DNA of 15,054 nt from Asparagopsis taxiformis (Eukaryota; Rhodophyta; Florideophyceae; Bonnemaisoniales; Bonnemaisoniaceae). Shown one piece after another: positions 10,701-15,054 of this stretch. Where the stretch lies: positions 1-15,054 of the forward strand of contig JALQPE010001175.1 of the NCBI GenBank assembly GCA_030407315.1, written 5' to 3'. Within the stretch, counting starts at the first letter, position 1. Each line of letters begins with the position of its first letter. The translations under genes and the position numbers were made by a program. The notes under the pieces are model-generated. The model saw only the letters and a program-made list of their open reading frames with translations, did not search any database and was not told the origin of the DNA.

Positions 10701-12996
10701 ATGCAGTTAGGCAGTGCTTGTACCCTACCACTGATTGATCAATGTTCTGAGCAGATTCATGGCTGGTAAAGCTGGTATAATCGACAAACCCTTCATCCTT
10801 CACATAGAAATTGGAGTAGTATTTGGGGTTCGGTCCCAGCAGTCTGAATCTGACTGCACCTTCATGGACAACTGCCACCAATAAAGGACTCAGACTGATG
10901 CCTGTTTCGAATGCATAGAAATTGATGATAGGTGCCTCAATGGACTCACTGATGATATCCTGCTCTGGCTGTTCAGGTTCTTCTGGTTCGGCTTTCTCTT
11001 CTTTTATTTCCTATTTCTTCTGTTATGGAAGAGGTTGAGGGTTGGCTGGAGGTGGGCTTGTACAAGCAGTGCACTCCTTAGCTGTCTTGTCATTGATAAG
11101 GGTGCAGACTTCACATTGCCAGTCACTGGTTGGCTGAGTACTCTGAACCATCACAGGTTCATCCTTATATTTGTTCAGAATTAGATCGATAGCAGCTTCC
11201 AATGAAGAGATTCTTGCATTCAATTAGGGCTTTATTGGATGCATTGCTGTTGAATCCCATTGATAGGAGGGTGTTCAGGATGCTCTTATCTGGTACAAGT
11301 TCGTTGCTGTTGTTGTTTTTCTTCTTGGCCTATTTTTCTTTTTCTTTGTTCTTTTTCTTTCCTCTAGTTCCTTGACCAATTTTTCTGGTGGTTTGACCTT
11401 GTCGGCATACTTCAAGCAATTCTTGAGTATCTTGTAGATGCTGGGTTCTGAGAACTTGTGTTCCTGAATATCCTCAATTTCGTATTTGTACTGGTTGAGT
11501 TCAGTCTCCTTCTTGATGCCTTTGGTCATGCTCAATTCTCCAATTTTGAAGGGTACTCCTTCCAGATTGATGACAACAAGGGTGTTCTTGTCTTTTAGTT
11601 GTATTAACAAATACTTCTCAGTTGCCTGAATGCGAGCAATGGAGCCTTGGAGGACCACTGGAGGCAGGTTGTTGATGAGTGTTGATTTTTGGATGGAGTA
11701 TGGTGCCTCATTGATGCTAAATATGGACTTATCCAACCCCCATGCTGACAGTCTGTCGATCTCAGATGCAGCACTGAACTGATACTCAACATTGAGGAAG
11801 GGTCTGAGTGCTTCAAATTTAGAGTGTAAAATTTGATAGACTTGATAGATGGCTGAGTTGGATACTCCGATGTGCTCAGTACCCTCAACATCCTTGCCTT
11901 TCTGAACTTGGTTGACCTTCTTGATGTGGTTGTCAAGAGATGAGAATATTGCCTTGCCATACTCTACCCATGACTGTGGTTCCTTCTTGACTAGATATCC
12001 ATTGTTGTTGTTGGATGTGTACACTTCATCGAAGATTGACCCACTTGAGTTCTCTTTGAGGATATCATTGATGAGTTTATACTCATCGGCACTGAAAAAA
12101 ACGATGAGTTCAGTTATACTCTTCTCGGCTTCCCCTTCAGCCATTGTCTTCCTCTCACTGACCCATACTGATGGTAGTTGGAATTGATTGTTCTCCGAAT
12201 TCCTACTCAGCACTTTGACTTAATTTTCAGATGATATCATCAAATTGTTCTGATTAAGTCTGGTCAGGTTGTAATTCTTTGATTAAGGTAGGATGGGTAC
12301 AATGTTGTCACTCTTTACCTTAGTTTCATAGCTAGGGATGGGTTTGTCTTCAGTTGGTACTCCAAAAATGTTGAGTGCAGAGATACTTCCTTCAGGATCA
12401 TTGATGAATGGGTTCATAATCACTGTGGTGCCTCTGTCCTTAATACGGATGAAGGGAGTCCACTGTCCACCTGGTATCTTGATAGGTGCCTTAGTTGATG
12501 GAGTAAGGTTGTTGACCCAGCACTTGAACACCCCAGCATTGACATCGACTTTGAACACTATCCTCTTCGACCCATAAACTGAGAATTCAAATGATTCTTC
12601 TTTTTTATTCATCTTATCCCTCACTCCTACACTTAGACTCATGCATGAGTTGGGGCAGAAGATCTCGAATGCGCAGGTTCCATGGTTGATGGTTTTGTTC
12701 ATTTCAACATCTTGAATACGGTCAGATCGGCAGACTAGACCGAGACCAGCAGGATTGATGTTGATATGGGGGTTACCTGCCTTCAAGAATTTGAGGTAAG
12801 GGGTGACACCATCAAGGGATGTTGATGTCGGTGTTTTCATTGGGTAACTGGGAATAGGAGTCTCAATGGTAGAGCCATCGATGGAACGGATACAAATGCA
12901 CTGGTTCCGAATGCTGTATGCAGACTGGGAAGGCTTATCCCAAATCTCCCCTGGTTGGAGAGCGAGAGGAGCACGGTCCTCTTATTACTGCATCAT
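1..12996 (-). CDS. Giant BIRC6-like E2/E3 fused to a UBA1-type E1 (3' partial)
   Basis: A single minus-strand coding region of over 4,300 codons, read with TAA/TAG as Gln, continuing past the left edge. The start is placed at tandem ATG codons (12996-12994, 12993-12991), after which the protein begins MMQQQEDRAP; an in-frame ATG at 13026 is possible but lies in AT-rich sequence. Order by residue: SPRY-like (~50-235), UBA (~570-610), NZF finger (~623-649), Cys/His patch (~955), beta-sandwich (~1370-1510), helical repeats, DUF3643-like (~2145-2310), TLDc-like (~2725-2900), UBC (~3450-3650), E1 (~3760 onward). From the first beta-sandwich to the end of the E2 it is colinear with BIRC6/BRUCE, a giant E2/E3 that ubiquitinates apoptosis and autophagy factors in animals. 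No BIR or WD40 domain is visible. About ten single-base frame breaks interrupt it, near 868, 940, 2532, 3093, 6586, 8208, 9265, 9349, 11215 and 11357; all but one are of -1 type. No intron was found. The E2/E3 and E1 identities are firm; the cellular role is inferred. Confidence 0.88.
1717..2046 (-). other. BIRC6 C-terminal tail plus linker to the E1
   Basis: Between the UBC domain and the E1 the frame is open without any TGA. The first part keeps the shape of the human BIRC6 C-terminal tail: a charged helix ending EEELNKLPAPS here, against LREELLKLPCP in BIRC6. After the point where BIRC6 would end come about 60 residues of charged linker with a basic cluster (SKRRKRNDNKDK, about 1815-1853) and an acidic stretch, then E1 homology begins at DRWSRYIG. 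The basic cluster could be a nuclear localisation signal or a protease-sensitive hinge; neither is shown. The join is therefore end-to-end, with no E2 sequence lost and no intergenic space. An internal ATG exists in the tail helix, but there is no untranslated gap that would suggest a separate E1 gene. Confidence 0.8.
2047..2640 (-). other. Domain: BIRC6-type ubiquitin-conjugating (UBC, E2) domain
   Basis: An E2 domain that accepts ubiquitin from E1 as a cysteine thioester. Diagnostic BIRC6/UBE2O-type features are visible in order: IYVRCDKDRVDYMQAL, GTPYGHGAFLFDVYF, NYPNEPPKVNLTTTG, VRFNPNLYSCGKVCLSLLGT with the catalytic Cys codon at 2370-2368 (residue ~3543), the WRGSASENW loop, SIQAIIMSEEVYFNEPG, and HFYCKKAEIMD followed by a TAA-encoded Gln and CKKW. 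The Gln matches IMAQCEEW of human BIRC6, which supports TAA as glutamine. A -1 type break lies at about 2530-2534 (codon gcc followed by TGA in the incoming frame; ALIMGSNG after the shift). Upstream, DKKYRALLKDLRFDYIDM matches the segment preceding the UBC in BIRC6. The catalytic cysteine and the asparagine-poor, BIRC6-like active site appear intact. Confidence 0.95.
2641..4160 (-). other. BIRC6-like C-terminal helical region preceding the E2
   Basis: A mainly alpha-helical stretch colinear with the part of BIRC6 just before its UBC domain. Matches by eye include LECIYESAMLPYLEDSLRAG with the BIRC6 segment ELLSQSCLIPAMSSYLRND, NQKCLIPVLLPIA with a BIRC6 MVPLLLP segment, and FSKFPHFFAMYLKDKETVPL with GLFLRLPGYAEVLLKERKHA. 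It contains a Lys/Glu-rich loop (KKVKKKKGVGYG, near 3340-3370). In-frame TAA/TAG codons at 2622, 3524, 3590, 3722 and 4076 read as Gln. A -1 type break lies near 3090-3100; skipping two bases instead would match the BIRC6 spacing slightly better. In BIRC6 this region forms part of the large helical scaffold that presents substrates to the E2; the same role is inferred here. Confidence 0.75.
4290..4820 (-). other. Candidate TLDc-like domain inserted in the BIRC6 scaffold
   Basis: About 175 residues with the overall pattern of a TLDc domain. It opens with VFNQIRSITGYQGGCF and FNLVASHDAYTSNNVANKV (TLDc: L-x-S-x2-dG-x-S-x-F), followed by a hydrophobic strand SYLVLCQS. Next come EAFIFVAEEG (TLDc: AFLFSL), SLRFWYDGKMIISIGFSP (TLDc: i-x-i-Gg) and a YPHLLKGDSKNKNSELLGT segment (TLDc: l-D-dl-x-G-x-s). 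It closes with IQYWELEP (TLDc: ixdlEvWg). Human BIRC6 has nothing comparable at this position. An Asn/Ser-rich spacer (NGNNNSNNSKGTN) follows at about 4235-4285. TLDc domains occur in oxidation-resistance and V-ATPase-interacting proteins. The assignment rests on pattern alone; a divergent jelly-roll is an alternative. Confidence 0.45.
4823..5692 (-). other. Helical-repeat scaffold with Asn-rich insert
   Basis: Roughly 290 residues of alternating hydrophobic and charged helices (for example NLRIFELLTSAEHSKLLTDE and KIVGAMLKDSLSSVMSEG) resembling armadillo/HEAT-type repeats. It lies between the DUF3643-like domain and the TLDc-like insertion. A low-complexity insert, KESKNNNNNKKGTSNK, is at about 4865-4905. 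TAG at 4823 and TAA at 5693 read as glutamine in the same frame, so this is continuous with both neighbours. It corresponds in position to the helical part of BIRC6 that follows DUF3643. No catalytic motif is visible. Confidence 0.6.
6070..6560 (-). other. Domain: DUF3643-like beta-sandwich of BIRC6
   Basis: A beta-strand-rich segment that aligns by eye with the DUF3643 domain unique to BIRC6 proteins: SVFTFAYPLNSPQKAYELVL, LITITKILIGFEYN, CIPKEVIVEGGSRMEKM, IKYLRLTIKSPD and GINFLSVQGYE. The last four match the BIRC6 strands for the lipid-like 'KEIHIQP', 'SVSVEVSADG', 'CLRLHRP' and 'SQIKLLGL' positions. It is one of the better markers, besides the E2, that this is a BIRC6 orthologue rather than a generic E2. 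A -1 type break lies just upstream at about 6584-6588. A helical stretch with SKPQHRELIESLFKQ follows at about 5980-6010. Confidence 0.7.
6590..8186 (-). other. Helical-repeat region between the two beta-sandwiches
   Basis: About 530 residues of predominantly helical sequence with repeated Leu/Ile/Phe positions, consistent with an armadillo-like scaffold as in the middle of BIRC6. Visible segments include ILLLKKLVRSNNENALKVLS, LLFVFEKYGWIKGVESVLT, MVFQELTNPSRKVK and AFFNCQIFDQPTYYESLL. In-frame TAA/TAG codons at 6838 and 7558, and near 8107 and 8146, read as glutamine. Frame breaks bound the region: about 6586 on the downstream side and about 8208 on the upstream side (YLYYLGCLLLNDLIGRQ across the break). 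No enzyme motif is seen. Confidence 0.6.
8187..8921 (-). other. BIRC6-like discoidin-type beta-sandwich
   Basis: Begins NYSRRYIIDLVSSYSVEKVQ and continues KVRVSISSIDDKGRQV, then TRYLIIDMNFTMQ and EIVPEIYGNYHGE. This matches the BIRC6 segment with LDFGRPILLTDVLIP, SLSIDIW, RFMKITVIGR and IPLGFYYGH, a discoidin/galactose-binding-like fold. It is the most N-terminal point at which colinearity with animal BIRC6 can be seen by eye. A Glu/Gln-rich helical segment (VVQQEETIEDIQKKITEHTY) follows. The function in BIRC6 is structural; the same is inferred here. Confidence 0.6.
8922..10338 (-). other. Unassigned beta/alpha region with a Cys/His patch
   Basis: About 470 residues I cannot assign to a named domain. 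The upstream part holds PGCTLCHSEVENHIGRHP (about 10080-10137), spaced C-x2-C-H-x5-H-x3-H, which could bind zinc but matches no standard finger and is not a BIR. It is followed by beta-rich sequence (YMYVCNDLEAEPTTKYVYRY, KYLVIVPTHQVSVEE) and then helical sequence (SKEQFHQVLDSFMETGEQSF, YYELIADKDVNKFLEKVISR). Two -1 type breaks at about 9349 and 9265 bracket a short segment read in the third frame. In-frame TAA/TAG codons include 8922, 9264, 9577 and 10204. A regulatory or structural role is inferred from position only. Confidence 0.5.
10339..11022 (-). other. Unassigned beta-rich region with acidic linker
   Basis: Directly after the zinc finger comes an acidic/Pro/Gln linker (KEEKAEPEEPEQPEQDII, about 10950-11015), then about 200 residues of beta-rich sequence such as LVAVVHEGAVRFRLLGPNP, SNFYVKDEGFVDYTSFTS, KFKIYTLGKDGEHQLVI and MAVDAQVSIVDDKGALSLKI. 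I do not recognise the fold. Its place between ubiquitin-binding modules and the BIRC6 scaffold suggests a substrate or partner-binding domain, but this is inference. Tandem Gln codons TAG and TAA at 11011 and 11020 lie in the linker. Confidence 0.45.
11050..11127 (-). other. Domain: NZF/RanBP2-type ubiquitin-binding zinc finger
   Basis: The sequence DWQCEVCTLINDKTAKECTA followed by CTSPPP fits W-x-C-x2-C-x10-C-x2-C of RanBP2/NZF fingers exactly, including the leading Trp and the central Asn. The dipeptide Thr-Leu after the second cysteine occupies the 'T-F' position by which Npl4-type NZF fingers contact the Ile44 patch of ubiquitin. All four zinc ligands are present. It is followed by a Pro-rich segment (SPPPANPQPLP) and preceded by a UBA domain about 13 residues away. 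Binding of ubiquitin or ubiquitin chains is inferred from the family. Confidence 0.88.
11166..11286 (-). other. Domain: UBA (ubiquitin-associated)
   Basis: ILNTLLSMGFNSNASNKALI followed by ISSLEAAIDLILNKY has the three-helix UBA pattern: the MGF loop, A-L at the second helix, and E-A-A-I-x-L in the third helix. A frame break lies within the loop between helices two and three (about 11205-11222). It is the only break in the gene whose sign differs (one extra base, or two missing), and the exact residues there are uncertain. UBA domains bind ubiquitin; pairing with the adjacent NZF finger suggests a ubiquitin-chain reader at the N-terminal side of this E2/E1 machine. Confidence 0.8.
11287..12213 (-). 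other. Unassigned N-terminal region and Lys/Asn-rich linker
   Basis: About 280 residues of mixed alpha/beta sequence (for example SITELIVFFSADEYKLINDI, KYLLIQLKDKNTLVVINLEG, SIYKILKNCLKYADKVKPPE), then a very basic Lys- and Asn-rich linker with KKKNNNSNE at about 11305-11335 leading into the UBA. A -1 type break lies in the A-rich linker at about 11345-11361. After it the frame reads through a TAG (11330) and straight into VPDKSILNTLLSMGF. I do not recognise a family. An Asn run (SNNNNG) occurs near 12000. Confidence 0.5.
12283..12840 (-). other. Candidate SPRY-like N-terminal domain
   Basis: Beta-rich sequence with the SPRY/concanavalin-like rhythm: TCAFEIFCPNSCMSLSVGVR (strand then GV), FEFSVYGSKRIVFKVDVNAG (vD-x-n-xG), FKCWVNN (the 'l-f-x-vN' strand), then WTPFIRIKDRGTTVIMNPF (pfv-x-l, n-P). 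SPRY domains are protein-interaction modules common in E3 ligases, so it could recruit substrates. The call rests on pattern only; another jelly-roll fold is possible. It replaces, in position, the WD40/BIR N-terminus of animal BIRC6. Confidence 0.45.
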
Positions 12997-13253
12997 TAAT
13001 TAATAATAGAGACAAGCGTATCTCATCGGTTTAAATACATGAATATAGAAGCAAATTCTGATATCAATGAATATAGGTCAGGAATAATCAGGAAGAAGAT
13101 ATATGCAAAGTTATTGGTCCTGCTGGGTATTTTTTGTCTGGTAAAAGGAGATAGAAAAAGATGAACAAGACGAGAAATTCTTTATAATGCCTTTGATGTC
13201 TAAATAGAATTTATGTGGCATTGACTGATAAGCATTAATACTTATTTATCATA
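12997..13253. promoter_or_regulatory. AT-rich divergent intergenic region
   Basis: The 257 bases between the start codons of two divergently transcribed genes. The region is clearly more AT-rich than either 5' coding end (for example the TTAATTAATTAATAATAG stretch near 12995-13010) and has frequent stops in several frames. It must hold promoters for both genes, since both are read outward from it. No specific promoter motif can be named. In-frame codons upstream of 12996 look non-coding. Confidence 0.5.
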
Positions 13254-14481
13254 ATGGAGAGAGAGAAGACACTTCAGGAGGAAGAAAAAGACCTCTATGA
13301 GTTGATCAAGGATTACAGAAAAGGGAGCTGGTTGGACCTCTTCAACTACTACGAAAGGAACAACAGTTTTGAGGGCTTCAACTATATAGACCTGCGTACA
13401 TATATTTGATTATTATAGGTCGAGTGTCGGTGCATGGTGATTCGCCTCCCAAGGAACTTGGATGTTTAAAGAGTCTCCGTTCCCTCAGAATGAGTACTAT
13501 TGCTATTGACTTAGTGGACACAGGTCTCAAAAAAATGGAAAACTTACACCTGTTTCCGAACCTAGAATTCTTGGATTTGGGAGTCAACACAATATGCAAG
13601 ATCGAAACCTTTTATACCTTGATAAATTGAAAAAACTAGCTATTGAAGGCAACAAAATCACATTAATAGAAAACTTAGACTTTCTTTCAAATTTAAAGAG
13701 CTTAACTTGAGCAGAAACCCGATTGAAAGAATTGAAAACCTGAACAAACTTAAAAGCTTAGTCTCCTTAGATTTGAGTATCTGCCGATCACAGAACTAGA
13801 AATTTTGGATTCTCTGGATAATTTAGAGGTCCTTTGTCTTTATAGAAACAAAATTGAAAGGATTAAGAGCGTCGATAAACTAACAAATTTATTATACTTA
13901 GAATTGTCATCGAATAGAATCAAGAAAATAGAGAATATTTCAACTTTAAAGTTTTTGAGAATATTCTGGACTTGTCTAACAATTCCATCGAAGAAATTTA
14001 AAATCTCGAGTTGCTAACTAGCATTAAATAACTGATTCTAGTTAACAACAAAATCACTAAAATCAAAGGTATTGAAACCTTGAATAATCTTTCTTAGCTC
14101 AAGTTAGATGATAATTGCATATCTCGAATTTAGGGACTTGATCACTGCCACAACTTACAGATTTTACACTTAAGACGCAACTATATTCGAAAAGTAGAAA
14201 ATCTTAATAACCTCACCAAGTTGAGGAATCTCGCACTTGATACCAATCTGCTGACTAAGATTGAGAATATTGGGATGCTGAGATAGTTGGAATCACTCTC
14301 TATTGAATGCAACAACATAGTGAGGTTGCCAGATTTTACTTTCTCTTTGAAACTAAAACCCTTGATAGTAAAGTTTTTTAATATGATAGAGGGAAATCCA
14401 ATGGCAAGTATCTTTTTTGTTGCATTTATCGACGCAAGAACAAGGGCAAACATGATTTAAAATGGTTACAGATTCCATTGA
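13254..14481 (+). CDS. SDS22-like leucine-rich repeat protein (frame-broken)
   Basis: Starts at ATG 13254 with a charged N-terminus (MEREKTLQEEEKDLYELIKD), followed by a probable 23-nt intron and then about twelve tandem 22-residue repeats of the form L-x2-L-x2-L-x-L-x2-N-x-I-x2-I-E-x-L. Examples are LKKLAIEGNKITLIENLD, LEVLCLYRNKIERIKSVD and LRNLALDTNLLTKIENIG. This is the SDS22/LRR subtype found in phosphatase-1 regulators and axonemal LRR proteins, both protein-interaction scaffolds. Internal TAA/TAG read as Gln. Four single-base breaks of -1 type occur near 13617, 13703, 13786 and 13965; the first three restore exactly 22-residue spacing, while the last would fit better with two bases skipped. 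The frame ends at TGA 14479-14481 after an IEGNPM segment typical of an LRR end; a -1 reading would end at 14489. Base composition is more AT-rich than the giant gene. It may be a real gene with assembly errors or a decaying one. Confidence 0.7.
13396..13418 (+). other. Probable 23-nt intron in the LRR gene
   Basis: GTACAT...TTATTATAG, 23 nt, AT-rich, containing an in-frame TGA. Removing it joins Asp-Leu-Arg to Arg-Val-Ser and places the downstream sequence in the frame that carries the leucine-rich repeats. Very short GTA...TAG introns of about 20-30 nt are known in Paramecium and other ciliates. The alternative is another -1 type break at the same place (ATT then TTG), as seen elsewhere in this gene. 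Confidence 0.6.
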
Positions 14482-15054
14482 TTAACTGATCATAATTAAA
14501 CACTTCCTAAAAGAAATATAAGACATATTCTTAGCAATATACAATAGCTTCTACACTGTTGGTATTAAAGCCAGTTTTAAACATAGAAAAATTTTATTGT
14601 TCACATCTTGCCATCTGATTATGCTGACTAATAGAAAATATCTTACTAACTTCCTGATATTTTAGTGTTGGGACTCGACTATTAGAGTCAAGTATGGCTT
14701 TAATTAGAATGGCTATAGAAGCGGAATGCAGAGAATATATTTATAGTTTAAGTGTCAATTGAAAGATCCACGATTTATAAAGAACACATAATATGTAAAA
14801 ACTGGTCGAGCATTAAAAAGGTTAAGAGAGAATGCTTCATTGAGAAAGAAGGCACGAGCAGATGTGGACGAAAGAGTACTGGGCAACACCGAGGCCACAC
14901 TTGAAAATCGACAATGAACAACGATTAGTCATCAGTATAAATGAAGACACTTAGGTATGTGCGAATGGAAGCAGTCCAAGAATTACAGATACTTTCCACA
15001 TTTGTAGAGAATCGATTGCGAAGAACTATTGCTGAGTATTTTCATAGTAATAAA
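14482..15054 (+). other. AT-rich region with weak, frame-broken coding potential
   Basis: No recognisable gene. With TAA/TAG as Gln, a plus-strand frame is open from about 14456 to a TGA at 14918. Its last part is charged and plausible (KTGRALKRLRENASLRKKAR). A second frame is then open from ATG 14914 to the window edge, including MEAVQELQILSTFVENRLRR. The two could belong to one protein joined by another -1 type break, either an extension of the LRR gene or a separate downstream gene. Because only TGA stops this code, chance open frames in AT-rich DNA are long, so support is weak. No tRNA, repeat or telomere-like sequence is visible. Confidence 0.3.

Noticed and set aside
1..12996. TGA recoded as Trp or Cys (as in karyorelicts, Blepharisma or Euplotes)
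   Set aside because: Conserved Trp and Cys positions use TGG and TGT/TGC, and TGA appears only where a frame break has already been passed.
14482..15054. Telomere, tRNA or transposon end at the right edge
   Set aside because: No C4A4/G4T4-type repeats, cloverleaf or terminal inverted repeat could be seen.

Overview
The window is nuclear DNA of a eukaryote that reads TAA and TAG as glutamine and keeps TGA as its stop. A ciliate fits best; hexamitid diplomonads and a few other protists share this code. More than 25 in-frame TAA/TAG codons interrupt one otherwise continuous minus-strand reading. At least one, 2061-2059, falls where human BIRC6 has glutamine (IM-Q-CxxW). A probable 23-nt intron in the plus-strand gene also fits ciliates. 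I see no bacterial, phage or transposon features, no tRNA or rRNA genes and no CRISPR array.

Minus strand, about 12996 down to base 1 (gene runs off the left edge): one giant gene of more than 4,300 codons. From the N-terminus it reads: SPRY-like beta domain; unassigned region; Lys/Asn-rich linker; UBA domain; NZF (RanBP2-type) zinc finger; unassigned beta-rich regions with a Cys/His-rich patch; a beta-sandwich, helical repeats, a DUF3643-type beta-sandwich and a C-terminal helical array, all colinear with the C-terminal two thirds of BIRC6/BRUCE; a TLDc-like insertion within that array; a BIRC6-type UBC (E2) domain with its cysteine; the BIRC6 C-terminal tail; a basic linker; then, with no stop in the frame, a UBA1-type ubiquitin-activating enzyme (E1). 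The E1 is cut by the window edge roughly 28 residues before its expected catalytic cysteine. So ubiquitin activation (E1), conjugation (E2/E3) and ubiquitin binding (UBA, NZF) appear to be encoded as one polypeptide. This E1 fusion to a BIRC6-like E2/E3 is the main discovery candidate.

Bases 12997-13253 form a short AT-rich divergent intergenic region. Plus strand, 13254 to about 14481: an SDS22-like leucine-rich-repeat gene with about twelve 22-residue repeats and the tiny intron. From about 14482 to the right edge lies AT-rich sequence with weak, frame-broken coding potential.

Both genes carry single-base frame breaks, about ten in the giant gene and at least four in the LRR gene. Nearly all have the same sign (one base short, equivalent to a -1 shift), and homology continues directly across those I could compare with a known family. 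Uncorrected single-base deletions in the assembly are the simplest explanation; frequent -1 frameshifting or gene decay remain possible.
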